A DNA stretch of 64,000 nt from CAWGHZ01 sp963775315 (GTDB lineage: Bacteria; Pseudomonadota; Alphaproteobacteria; MPNO01; DASWLB01). Below the pieces are notes generated by a model that worked only from the letters and a program-made list of their open reading frames with translations, was not told the DNA's origin and ran no database searches. Position 1 is the stretch's first letter. Each line of letters begins with the position of its first letter. The stretch is from positions 682,001 to 746,000 of the forward strand of contig CAVZIN010000007.1 of the NCBI GenBank assembly GCA_963775315.1, given 5' to 3'. A program made the translations under genes and the position numbers. This document shows, one piece after another, positions 42,028-49,629 of this stretch.

Positions 42028-43038
42028 TCACTTGCCGGCGCGGATCTGCTTCACGTCCTCGCGGAACGCCGCCAGCACGTGCGCGCCGTCGGGCGTATGC
42101 TTGACCCAATCCTGGGTAATCGGCGCCAGCACCTTACGCCATTTGTCGAGCTGGTCGGGCGAGAGCTGGCTCACGTGGTGGCCCGGCATCTTCTTGAAGC
42201 TGGCGATCGCCTCGTCGTTGGTGGCGTCGAGCTGCTCGGCGATCTTGCGCGAGTAGATCTCGCCCGAGTGACGGTCGACCACCGCCTTGGCGGCGGCGGG
42301 GAGGCGCTCGTAGGATCGCGAGTTCATGATGACGAAGGCGGGGAACTGCCCGAACGGCACGGTCATGTGGTACTTGGCGACGTCCTGCAGCTTGAAGGTC
42401 AGCGCGCCGTCCCACGAGATCAGCACGCCTTGGGCGAGACCGCGGTTGATCGATTCATAGAACTCGGTCGGGTTGATGGTGACCGGCGCGGCGCCCATCA
42501 GCGCCAGGTCGTCGGCCATCACCTTGCCCGAGGCGGCGACCTTGATGCCCTTGAGCTCTTCCGCGTTCGTGACCGGCCGGCTCGAATGCAGGCTGGTGCC
42601 GGTGAAGCAGAACAGAGCGAGCGGATGGTATGACTTGTATTCTTCCGCCGTGACGCCCTGCTCCTTGAGCCGCCACAGCCCGACCGAACCCTCGACCGAG
42701 GTGTCGGATTCGAACGGCAGTTCGACCACGAAGGTCTTCGGCACCTGGCGCGAATAGGGTCCGTAGATGCCGAACCCGAGATCGACCACGCCGTTCTGGA
42801 TGCGGTCGAGCACGTTGCCGAAATTGGCGACCGCGGTGCCGACGAACATCTTCACCTGGACCTCGCCCTTGGTCTCCTTTTCGACCGCGTCCTTCCAGGC
42901 GAACATCGGCTTCGAGAAGGTGCTGAGCGGCGCGGGAAAGACGAACTTCAGCGTCACGGGCTCGGCCGCGCGGGCGGGGACCGCCGTGGCGGCGGCGAGG
43001 ACGGCGGCGAGGACGGAAAGTGGTCGGGCGCGGTTCAC
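42028..43038 (-). CDS. TRAP DctP-type receptor, array copy SBP-10
   Basis: 336 residues beginning with GTG at 43038, preceded by AAGGAGACC. Signal peptide ends near AVPARAAEP. Marks: FGNVLDRIQNGVVDLGFGIY, LKGIKVAASGKVMADDLALM, LISWDGALTFKLQDVAKYH, MNSRSYERLPAAAKAV and DWVKHTPDGAHVLAAFREDV. It completes the SBP-8 to SBP-10 triplet (Lys hinge, YHPLALFCFTGTSLHSS). In the pocket loop SWPG of the sisters is SWDG here. The opening FPAPLSTFSKPMFAWKD resembles SBP-9. GTG as start is the only one in the array. Confidence 0.87.
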   Translation of the reverse strand: MNRARPLSVLAAVLAAATAVPARAAEPVTLKFVFPAPLSTFSKPMFAWKDAVEKETKGEVQVKMFVGTAVANFGNVLDRIQNGVVDLGFGIYGPYSRQVPKTFVVELPFESDTSVEGSVGLWRLKEQGVTAEEYKSYHPLALFCFTGTSLHSSRPVTNAEELKGIKVAASGKVMADDLALMGAAPVTINPTEFYESINRGLAQGVLISWDGALTFKLQDVAKYHMTVPFGQFPAFVIMNSRSYERLPAAAKAVVDRHSGEIYSRKIAEQLDATNDEAIASFKKMPGHHVSQLSPDQLDKWRKVLAPITQDWVKHTPDGAHVLAAFREDVKQIRAGK

Positions 43039-43085
43039 CTGGGTCTCCTTTTGACTTCAATAAGGGTCATCTGGGGCGGCGGCCG

Positions 43086-44108
43086 TCACGAGCCGCCGCG
43101 GATCTTCTTGATCTCGGCGCGGTAGGCGGCGAGGACCTTCTCGCCGCCCGGCGTCGCCTTGGCCCACTCCTCGGCCATCGGGGCGAGCCGGGCGCGCCAG
43201 CGCGCCGCCTCGGCGGGGGCGAGCGTCACCATCACCGCACCGGGGCGCTTGGCGATCTGCGCGTGGGCGGCGAGGTCCTGGGCATAGGCCTCCTTGGCCA
43301 TGAAGTCCGCCATCGGCGTTCCCGACGCGCCGTCGATCGCGCGCCGCGCCGTCTCGGGCAGACGGGCGTAGGACGTCTTGTTCATGAAGAACCCGCCGGC
43401 CGAGCAGCCGAGCGGCAGGTTGAGGTGGTACTTCGTCACCTCGTCGATCTTGAACACGACGAGGCCGGCGTCCGAGAGCATCGTGCCCTGAGCGACGCCG
43501 CGCTGGAGCGCGGAATAGGATTGCGGGTTGGTGATCGACACCACGGTCGCGCCGAGCCGCTCGGCGACCTCGCCGTTCGACCGCGTCGCCGAGATGATCT
43601 TGAGGCCCTTCAGGTCGTCGAGCGTGCGCACCTCCTTCGAGGTGGTGTGAAGCCCGCTCGGCGGCAGGCAGAAGGTGGTGATCGGGCGGACGCGCGCGAA
43701 GTCTTCCTTGAACATGCCCTCGCCCAGCAGGGTCCACAGCGCCTTCGAGGACTGCACCATGTTGTCGGCCTCGAACGGCAGGGCCGTCACCTCGGTACGC
43801 GGCATCTGGTCCGAGATCTCGCCGAACGGGCCATAGCCGAAATCGACCACCCCGTTCAGCACCCGGTCGTAGACGTTGCGCTGGTTCACCACCGAGCCGC
43901 CGGCGAAGACCTGGATCTTGACCTTGCCGTCGGACGCGGTGGCGATGTTCTTCGCCCAGTCGCCGATGCCGATGGTGTTGATCCAGGCCGTCGGCGGGTT
44001 GGGAAAGCCGAACTTGAGCTCGATCGTTCCGGCCGCGCGGGCGGTTCCGGCGGTGACGGCGGCAGTGGCGAAGGCGGCGAGCGCCAGGGCGGCAACGCGT
44101 GACTTCAT
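43086..44108 (-). CDS. TRAP DctP-type receptor, array copy SBP-11
   Basis: 340 residues from ATG 44108 (AAGGAGAA upstream). Signal peptide ends near AGTARAAG. Marks: QRNVYDRVLNGVVDFGYGPF, LKGLKIISATRSNGEVAERL, TMLSDAGLVVFKIDEVTKYH, MNKTSYARLPETARRA and EWAKATPGGEKVLAAYRAEI. The pocket loop differs most from the others: no GWPA or SWPG but SDAG, and an extra segment after FCLPPSGLHTTSKEV. The opening FPNPPTAWINTIGIGDW is close to SBP-13 (FPSPPTSWINTKGITPW). Probably a different ligand from the triplet next door. Confidence 0.86.
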   Translation of the reverse strand: MKSRVAALALAAFATAAVTAGTARAAGTIELKFGFPNPPTAWINTIGIGDWAKNIATASDGKVKIQVFAGGSVVNQRNVYDRVLNGVVDFGYGPFGEISDQMPRTEVTALPFEADNMVQSSKALWTLLGEGMFKEDFARVRPITTFCLPPSGLHTTSKEVRTLDDLKGLKIISATRSNGEVAERLGATVVSITNPQSYSALQRGVAQGTMLSDAGLVVFKIDEVTKYHLNLPLGCSAGGFFMNKTSYARLPETARRAIDGASGTPMADFMAKEAYAQDLAAHAQIAKRPGAVMVTLAPAEAARWRARLAPMAEEWAKATPGGEKVLAAYRAEIKKIRGGS

Positions 44109-44144
44109 CGACTCATTCTCCTTCGGTTCCGGGCGCGCGGTCCG

Positions 44145-45185
44145 TCAGTAGCCTTCCTTGCGCGCTTTGGCGACCTCGGCGCGGTAGGCGGCGAGCACGT
44201 GCGCGCCGTCCGGCGTCGCCTTGACCCATGCCGCCGCGATCGGTTCCAGCCGCTTCTGCCAGCGCGCCGACTCGGCATCCGACAGCTCGGTGAAATGCTG
44301 GTCCGGATGCTTCTTCAGCGCGCCGAGGATGTGCTCGTCGGCCTTCTCGCCGCCGATGCCGAGGCGGCGGGCGAACGGCTCGCCGGAATACTTGTCGATG
44401 GCGGCCTTGATCTTTTCGGGGAGCTTCGCATACGCCGTCTTGTTCATGATGACGTAGCCGCCGGCCAGCCCGAACGGCACGTTGATCAAATGGTTCTTGG
44501 CCACCTCGTAGGTCTTGAAGACCTGCACGCCGGGCCAGGAGAGCGTCGAGCCCTCGATCAGCCCGCGCGCGATCGCCTGGTAGTACTCCGCCGGCGTCAT
44601 GGTGATCGGCACCGCGCCGAGCAGGTTCAGCGTGTCGGCGTCGATCCGCCCGCCGGCGGCGAGCTTCATGCCCTGGAGGTCCGCCATCGTGCGGATGGGC
44701 TTCTTCGTGTGCAGGTTGGAGCTCGAGAAGGTGAAAAGGCCCAACGGCTTTACCTTCTCGTAGTCGCTCGCCGTCACGCCGGAGGCGTACATGCGCCACT
44801 GGGCGAGGCTCGCCTCGACGCTGTTCTTCGCCTCGAACGGCAGCGAGCTGACGTTCGACTTCACGAACAGACCGGCGACCGACCCCATCGTCGAGAACGC
44901 CATCTCGATCACGCCGTTGACCACCCGGTCATAGGCGTTGTGGAAGTTGGCGACCGTCCCGCCAGGGAAGATCTTGATGTCGACGGCACCGCCCGCGGCC
45001 TTCTCGATGTCCTTCTTCCAGGGCGTCACGCCGAACGTGTTGATGTAGGACTGCGGCGGGGCGGGGAAGCCCAGCCGCAGCACGAGCGGCTCCGCCGCGT
45101 TCGCCGCGACCGAGGTCGCGCAGGCGAGGGTGAGTGCGGCGATGGCGGTGCGGGCTTTGATGGAAACCTCCCGGTGTCTTGTCAT
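44145..45185 (-). CDS. TRAP DctP-type receptor, array copy SBP-12 (start codon uncertain)
   Basis: 338-346 residues. All array copies begin a signal peptide with ATG-AA or a similar codon after a strong ribosome site. Here GGAGGT is followed by ATC AAA GCC CGC (45161), giving 338 residues, the array standard, so either ATC serves as start or it is a mutated ATG. The first in-frame ATGs are at 45185 and 45194, with poorer ribosome sites. Marks: FHNAYDRVVNGVIEMAFSTM, LQGMKLAAGGRIDADTLNLL, TLSWPGVQVFKTYEVAKNH, MNKTAYAKLPEKIKAA and AWVKATPDGAHVLAAYRAEV. The opening is close to SBP-13 and SBP-14. Confidence 0.84.
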   Translation of the reverse strand: MTRHREVSIKARTAIAALTLACATSVAANAAEPLVLRLGFPAPPQSYINTFGVTPWKKDIEKAAGGAVDIKIFPGGTVANFHNAYDRVVNGVIEMAFSTMGSVAGLFVKSNVSSLPFEAKNSVEASLAQWRMYASGVTASDYEKVKPLGLFTFSSSNLHTKKPIRTMADLQGMKLAAGGRIDADTLNLLGAVPITMTPAEYYQAIARGLIEGSTLSWPGVQVFKTYEVAKNHLINVPFGLAGGYVIMNKTAYAKLPEKIKAAIDKYSGEPFARRLGIGGEKADEHILGALKKHPDQHFTELSDAESARWQKRLEPIAAAWVKATPDGAHVLAAYRAEVAKARKEGY

Positions 45186-45199
45186 TAAGCGCATTCGCC

Positions 45200-46205
45200 T
45201 CAATTGGCGACGCCGAGCTTGGCGAGCTCGGCATGGTAGGCGGCGAGGACCGCCGGGCCGTTGGGTGTGCGCTTTTCCCATTCGGCGGTGATCGGGGCAA
45301 GCTTCGCCTTCCAGCGCTTGAGTTCGGCGGCGTCGAGCGAAGTGGTGGCGAGCGGCGGGGTGGCGAGCTTGACGAGGGCGAGCTTGAGCTGGTTCTCCGC
45401 CGCCGTCGCCATCAGCTTGGAGAGCTTCAGTCCGGACGTCTCGTCGATCGCCTTCCGGCCCTTCTCCGGCAGCCGCGCGTAAGCCTCCTTGTTCATGAAG
45501 AACCCGACGGGGGTCAGGCCGAACGGCACGTCCACGTGGTACTTGGTGATCTCGTAGAACTTGAACGTGACGACGGCGAGCGCCGAGGTGATGAGGCTCG
45601 ACACCATGCCGCGCTGCGCCGCCGAATACATCTCGACCGAGGTCAGCGTGATCGGCGTCGCGCCGAGCAGCGTCGCCGCCTCGCTGGTCCAGCGCGTCCC
45701 GGCGCCCATCTTCAGCCCGTCGAGGTCCTCCAGCCGGTGGATCGGCGCGTTCGAACTCGATGCCGTTGCCCGGGATGCCGAAGATCGCGATCGGCTTGAT
45801 GCGCTTGAAGTCGTCGGCCAGCGGGCCGTGCTCGATCATGTTCCACAGCGCCTGGCTCGCCGCCACCGTGTCGCCGGTGATGAAGGGCAGGGCGGCCACA
45901 TCGGCGTGCGGGAACTGGTTGGTATCGCCGAGCGAGTTGTAGCCGATGTCGGCGACGCCGTTCAGCACCCGGTCATAGACGTTCCGCGCATTGGCGAGCG
46001 TTCCCGAGGGGAACACGTGCACGGTCACGTCGCCGCCCGACGCCTCCGCCACCATCTTGGTCCAGGGCGTGATCCCCTTGGTGTTGATCCAGGAAGTGGG
46101 CGGCGAGGGAAATCCGAACTTCAGCTCGATCGCGCGGGCGGGCGCGGCGGCGCACGCCGTGGTGGCGGCCGCGGCGGCAAGGGCGGCGAGGAGGACGCGC
46201 TTCAT
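45200..46205 (-). CDS. TRAP DctP-type receptor, array copy SBP-13, one frameshift
   Basis: A receptor of 334 residues once an extra base is removed. The N-terminal part (signal peptide ending PARAIEL; ARNVYDRVLNGVADIGYNSL; ADDFKRIKPIAIFGIPGNG) is in one frame; the C-terminal part (LKMGAGTRWTSEAATLLGAT; YEITKYHVDVPFGLTPVGFF; EWEKRTPNGPAVLAAYHAEL) in another. Deleting one base in GAACTC near 45755 gives GIESNAPIHRLEDLDGLK, the family consensus, so a consensus error is likely. The pocket loop reads ITSALAVVTFKFYEI, without the GWPA/SWPG seen in most copies. ATG 46205 has a weak ribosome site. Confidence 0.82.
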
Positions 46206-46232
46206 CGATCGTTTCCCATTCCGGCCGCCGGC

Positions 46233-47285
46233 TTACTTGCCGGAGCGGACCTTGGACATTTCCGATTCGAACGCGGAGAGGATGCGGGCGCCGTCCGGCG
46301 TCGCCTTGACCCACGCGTCGACGATGGGCTGGAAGGCGATCTTCCAGCGCGCGAGCTCGGCCGGGGCGAGGGTCGTCACCTCCTGCCCGGGCATGCTGGC
46401 GAGGCGGTGCTGTATGGCCTCGTCTGCCTTCTCCCCCGCTTCGGCGACGCGGCGCGACATCGATTCGCCCGAGCGCGCATCGATCGCCGCCTTCGTCGCC
46501 GCCGGCAGCCGGTCCCACGCGCCATGGTTCATGATGATGAAGGTGGGGGCGAGGCCGAACGGCACCGCGAAATGATGGTGTGCGACCTCCTGCAGCTTGA
46601 AGGTGAACACGCCGGTGAACGACATCGGCGTGCCCTCGATCAGCCCGCGCGAGAGCGCCTGGTAGGTCTCGAGCGGCGTCATGGTGATCGGCACCGCGCC
46701 GAGCCGCACCAGGCAGTCGGACACGATGCGCGTGAGCCCCGCGATCTTGACGCCCTTGAGGTCCTCCATCCGGTGCACCGGCCGGGTCGTGTGCATCGCC
46801 GAGCTGGAGACGGTGAACAGGCTGATGACGTGCACCTTGGCGTAGTCGCTCGCCGTCACGCCGGTGGCGTAAAGCCGCCAGAAGGCGACGCTTGCCGCCA
46901 CGCTGTCCTCGTCGACGAAGGGAAGGTTGGTCACCATCGATTTGGGGAACAGGTCGGGCACGACGATCGCCCCGTACCCCAGCTCGATCACCCCGTTCAC
47001 GGTGCGGTCGTAGACGTTCATGTTGTTGGCGAGCTGCGGGCCCGGGAACAGCTTGACCTGCACCGCGCCGCCAGACGCCTCGGTGACTGCCTTCGCCCAG
47101 GGCATGACCCCGTCGGTGTAGACGTAGGATTTCGGCCCCTGCGGGAAGGCGAAGCGCAGGATGGTCGGATCGGCCGCGCGCGCCGGTCCGGCGAGAGCGA
47201 GCGTGGCAAGGGCGATGGTCGCCGCCCCGGCCAGGGCGCGGCCGCCCCGCTTCGCGCGCGGCAGGAGAGCCCGTCTTTCCGCCAT
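46233..47285 (-). CDS. TRAP DctP-type receptor, array copy SBP-14
   Basis: 350 residues from ATG 47285 (GGAG nine bases upstream); ATG 47294 lies too close to that site. It has a longer, Arg/Lys-rich N-region (RRALLPRAKRGGRALAG) before the hydrophobic part, ending near PARAADP. Marks: NMNVYDRTVNGVIELGYGAI, LKGVKIAGLTRIVSDCLVRL, PMSFTGVFTFKLQEVAHHH, MNHGAWDRLPAATKAA and AWVKATPDGARILSAFESEM. The pocket loop SFTG departs from GWPA and SWPG, and HHH replaces the usual KYH, so a different ligand class is possible. The opening FPQGPKSYVYTDGVMPW resembles SBP-12. SBP-15 ends 20 bases upstream. Confidence 0.85.
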   Translation of the reverse strand: MAERRALLPRAKRGGRALAGAATIALATLALAGPARAADPTILRFAFPQGPKSYVYTDGVMPWAKAVTEASGGAVQVKLFPGPQLANNMNVYDRTVNGVIELGYGAIVVPDLFPKSMVTNLPFVDEDSVAASVAFWRLYATGVTASDYAKVHVISLFTVSSSAMHTTRPVHRMEDLKGVKIAGLTRIVSDCLVRLGAVPITMTPLETYQALSRGLIEGTPMSFTGVFTFKLQEVAHHHFAVPFGLAPTFIIMNHGAWDRLPAATKAAIDARSGESMSRRVAEAGEKADEAIQHRLASMPGQEVTTLAPAELARWKIAFQPIVDAWVKATPDGARILSAFESEMSKVRSGK

Positions 47286-47305
47286 CTCAATCATCTCCGG
47301 CACGG

Positions 47306-48322
47306 CTATTTGCCCGCGCGCAGACGCCCCAGCTCGGCGCGGTAGGCGTCGAGCACGTGCTGGCCCTCGGGCACCTGCTTCACCCATTTCTCGGCGAGCG
47401 GCGCCAGCAGCTCGGTCCAGCTCGCCTCCTCCTCGGCCGAGGGAACGACTTGCTTCTGGCCCGGCATCTTGAGGACGAGCTGCGAGCCGACCTCGGTCTC
47501 GTGGTCGCCCGCGCGTCCCATCCGGTGCGACAGCGCCTCGCCCGAATGCGCGTCGATCGCCTTCTGCGCCGCCTCGGGCAGGCGCGCGAAGGACGCCTTG
47601 TTCATCATGACGAAGTCGCCGGCGAGCCCGTTCGGGATTTCCAGCTCGTAGTTCGAAACCTCGTAGAGCTTGAACGCCTTCGTCGCGGCCCAGCCGATGA
47701 TCATGCCGTCGACCAGCCCGCGCTGCATGGACTGGTAGAGCTCGGAGGTGGTGACAGTGACGGGCGCTGCGCCGAGGAGCTTCGCGATTTCGGCGTTGGT
47801 GCGCGAGGTGGTGGCGAGCTTCAGCCCCTTGAAGTCGCTGATCCGGCGGAGGGGCCGATTCTGGGTCCGGATGCCAGGGGCGGGGAAGGCGCCGACGCCG
47901 AGCAGCTTCACCTTGGTGAACTCGCCCGCGATCACCCCGTTCGCGTAGAGCCGCCACAAAGCGACGCCCGCCTGCTCGGCGCTCGTCCGCCCACTCGGCA
48001 CCTCAGTGACGGTGACCTGCGGGAAGGCGTGGCTGTACGGGCCGAAGATTCCGAAGCCGATGTCGGCGACGCCGTTCAGGATGCGGTCGTAGACGTTGAC
48101 GAAGTTGGCGAGCGACGGGCCGATATACATGCGGAACTTCACGGTTCCGCCGGACGCCGCCTCAACCTCCTTCGCCCAGGGCGCGATCGCCTCCGTGTTC
48201 AGGGTGGAGATCGGCGGCGGTGGGAACGCGATTTTCAGCGTGACCGGTTCGGCTGCGCGCGCATCGGGCGCAAGGGTGGCAGCGAATAGGAGCGCGGCCA
48301 CGAGTGCGGCGCGGTGCGTCAT
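47306..48322 (-). CDS. TRAP DctP-type receptor, array copy SBP-15 (promoter-proximal)
   Basis: 338 residues from ATG 48322, with GGGAGGGAAC upstream; it is the first gene after the main promoter. Signal peptide ends near APDARAAEP. Marks: FVNVYDRILNGVADIGFGIF, FKGLKLATTSRTNAEIAKLL, IIGWAATKAFKLYEVSNYE, MNKASFARLPEAAQKA and KWVKQVPEGQHVLDAYRAEL. The C-terminal motif reads VPEG instead of TPDG. The N-terminal loop VPSGRTSAEQAGVAL has a SGRT insertion where the others have LPFE. The opening FPPPPISTLNTEAIAPW is distinct from the other groups. Confidence 0.86.
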   Translation of the reverse strand: MTHRAALVAALLFAATLAPDARAAEPVTLKIAFPPPPISTLNTEAIAPWAKEVEAASGGTVKFRMYIGPSLANFVNVYDRILNGVADIGFGIFGPYSHAFPQVTVTEVPSGRTSAEQAGVALWRLYANGVIAGEFTKVKLLGVGAFPAPGIRTQNRPLRRISDFKGLKLATTSRTNAEIAKLLGAAPVTVTTSELYQSMQRGLVDGMIIGWAATKAFKLYEVSNYELEIPNGLAGDFVMMNKASFARLPEAAQKAIDAHSGEALSHRMGRAGDHETEVGSQLVLKMPGQKQVVPSAEEEASWTELLAPLAEKWVKQVPEGQHVLDAYRAELGRLRAGK

Positions 48323-48375
48323 GTTCCCTCCCGGGCGCGCAATCCGCGCGCCTTTCTTCCCTTCGGGCGTCCTTG

Positions 48376-48427
48376 TTGGGACGTCCCAATTGACGGATAG
48401 TAGCCGCCTTCGCCCCGAAATTGTCAA
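48376..48427 (-). promoter_or_regulatory. main array promoter with palindromic operator
   Basis: On the minus strand a perfect -35 TTGACA (48427-48422) and a -10 TACTAT (48402-48397) are 19 bases apart. Right after the -10, over the expected start point, lies the perfect 14-base palindrome TTGGGACGTCCCAA (48376-48389), a site fit for a dimeric repressor. The region is divergent from the acyl-CoA dehydrogenase gene and may coordinate both. The regulator is unknown. Confidence 0.6.
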
Positions 48428-48451
48428 CCGGGACGGCCCCACGGAGCGACG

Positions 48452-49627
48452 ATGCCTGCCGACGCCGACGTGTTCTCCTTCACCGCCGACAGCCCCGAAG
48501 ACACCGCCTTCCGTGCGGAGGTGCGCGGCTGGATCGAGGCCAACGCGCCGGCGGAGCTGTGCCATCGTCCCCACCGCATCGAGCCGGCGGAGCTGCGCCC
48601 CTGGCACCGCATGCTTTATGAGAAGGGCTGGATCGCGCCGCACTGGCCGAAGGCGGCGGGCGGCATGGGCGCGACGCTCGCCCAGCAGGTGATCCTGCTC
48701 GAGGAGATGGTGCGCGTGGGCGCGCCAACGCCTTATCCGCACGGGCTCAACTTCATCGGCCCGACCCTGATCGAGGTCGGCACGCCGGCCCAGAAGGTGA
48801 AGCACCTTCCCGGCATCCTCACCGGCGACGTCACCTGGTGCCAGGGCTATTCCGAGCCCGGGGCGGGGTCGGACCTTGCGAGCCTCCGTACGCGCGCCGT
48901 GCTCGACGGCGACCATTTCGTCGTCAATGGCCACAAGTGCTGGACGACCAATGGCCACTATGCCGACTGGATGTTCGCGCTGGTGCGCACCGATCCCGAG
49001 GCGCCCAAGAAGCAGCAGGGCCTTTCGATGCTGCTGATCGACCTCAAGACGCCGGGCATTACTATCCGTCCGATCCGCACGATCGTCGGCGATGCCGAGT
49101 TCGCCGAGGAGTTCTTCGACGACGTGCGCGTGCCGAAGGAGAACCTGCTCGGTCCGCTCAACGACGGCTGGCGGGTCGCGAACCTCGTCCTCGGCAACGA
49201 ACGCTTCGCGACCGGCACGCCGCGCATGGCGGCCGAGCTGATCGAGCAGGCGAAGCGGCTCGGCCGCACGACGGGCGCGATGGACGATCCGGCCTTCCGC
49301 GACCGGCTGGCCGCGCTCGCGATCGACCACATGGCGTTCGCGGCGTACTACCGCCACGGCGCGCAGCTCCACGGCGCCGGCCGCACCGCGCCCCAAGCCA
49401 GCTCCGTGATGAAGGTGACGGGCGGCGAGCTTGCCCAGCGCGCGGCGGCGCTCGTCGCCGAGGCGGCCGGCGGATACGGAGCGCTCGACGCGCAGATCGA
49501 GACGCCGGAGGGCGCCATCCACCCGACCGCGCCGACGTTCGAGTCGCGGCGCATGTCGGTGGGGTCGGGCACGACCGAGATCCAGCGTCACATCCTCGCC
49601 CGCCGCGTCCTGGGATTGCCGGGGTAG
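48452..49627 (+). CDS. acyl-CoA dehydrogenase family protein (subunit 1)
   Basis: A 391-residue FAD acyl-CoA dehydrogenase. Marks are GLNFIGPTLIEVGTPAQK, WCQGYSEPGAGSDLASLRTR (FAD and substrate loop) near residue 130, FEEFFDDVRVPKENLLG-like segment and the C-terminal MSVGSGTTEIQRHILARRVLG. The usual catalytic Glu region is less clear than in classical enzymes; the family includes pairs that act together, and here the second gene follows after two bases. The pair is divergent from the receptor array across a shared regulatory region, hinting that the imported acids are oxidised by it as CoA esters. Confidence 0.88.
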   Translation: MPADADVFSFTADSPEDTAFRAEVRGWIEANAPAELCHRPHRIEPAELRPWHRMLYEKGWIAPHWPKAAGGMGATLAQQVILLEEMVRVGAPTPYPHGLNFIGPTLIEVGTPAQKVKHLPGILTGDVTWCQGYSEPGAGSDLASLRTRAVLDGDHFVVNGHKCWTTNGHYADWMFALVRTDPEAPKKQQGLSMLLIDLKTPGITIRPIRTIVGDAEFAEEFFDDVRVPKENLLGPLNDGWRVANLVLGNERFATGTPRMAAELIEQAKRLGRTTGAMDDPAFRDRLAALAIDHMAFAAYYRHGAQLHGAGRTAPQASSVMKVTGGELAQRAAALVAEAAGGYGALDAQIETPEGAIHPTAPTFESRRMSVGSGTTEIQRHILARRVLGLPG

Positions 49628-49629
49628 CC

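Noticed and set aside
32167..48322. The regularly spaced array as a satellite or CRISPR-like repeat
   Set aside because: Repeats are about 1.05 kb, diverged at the protein level and each codes for a full receptor; there are no short direct repeats with spacers.
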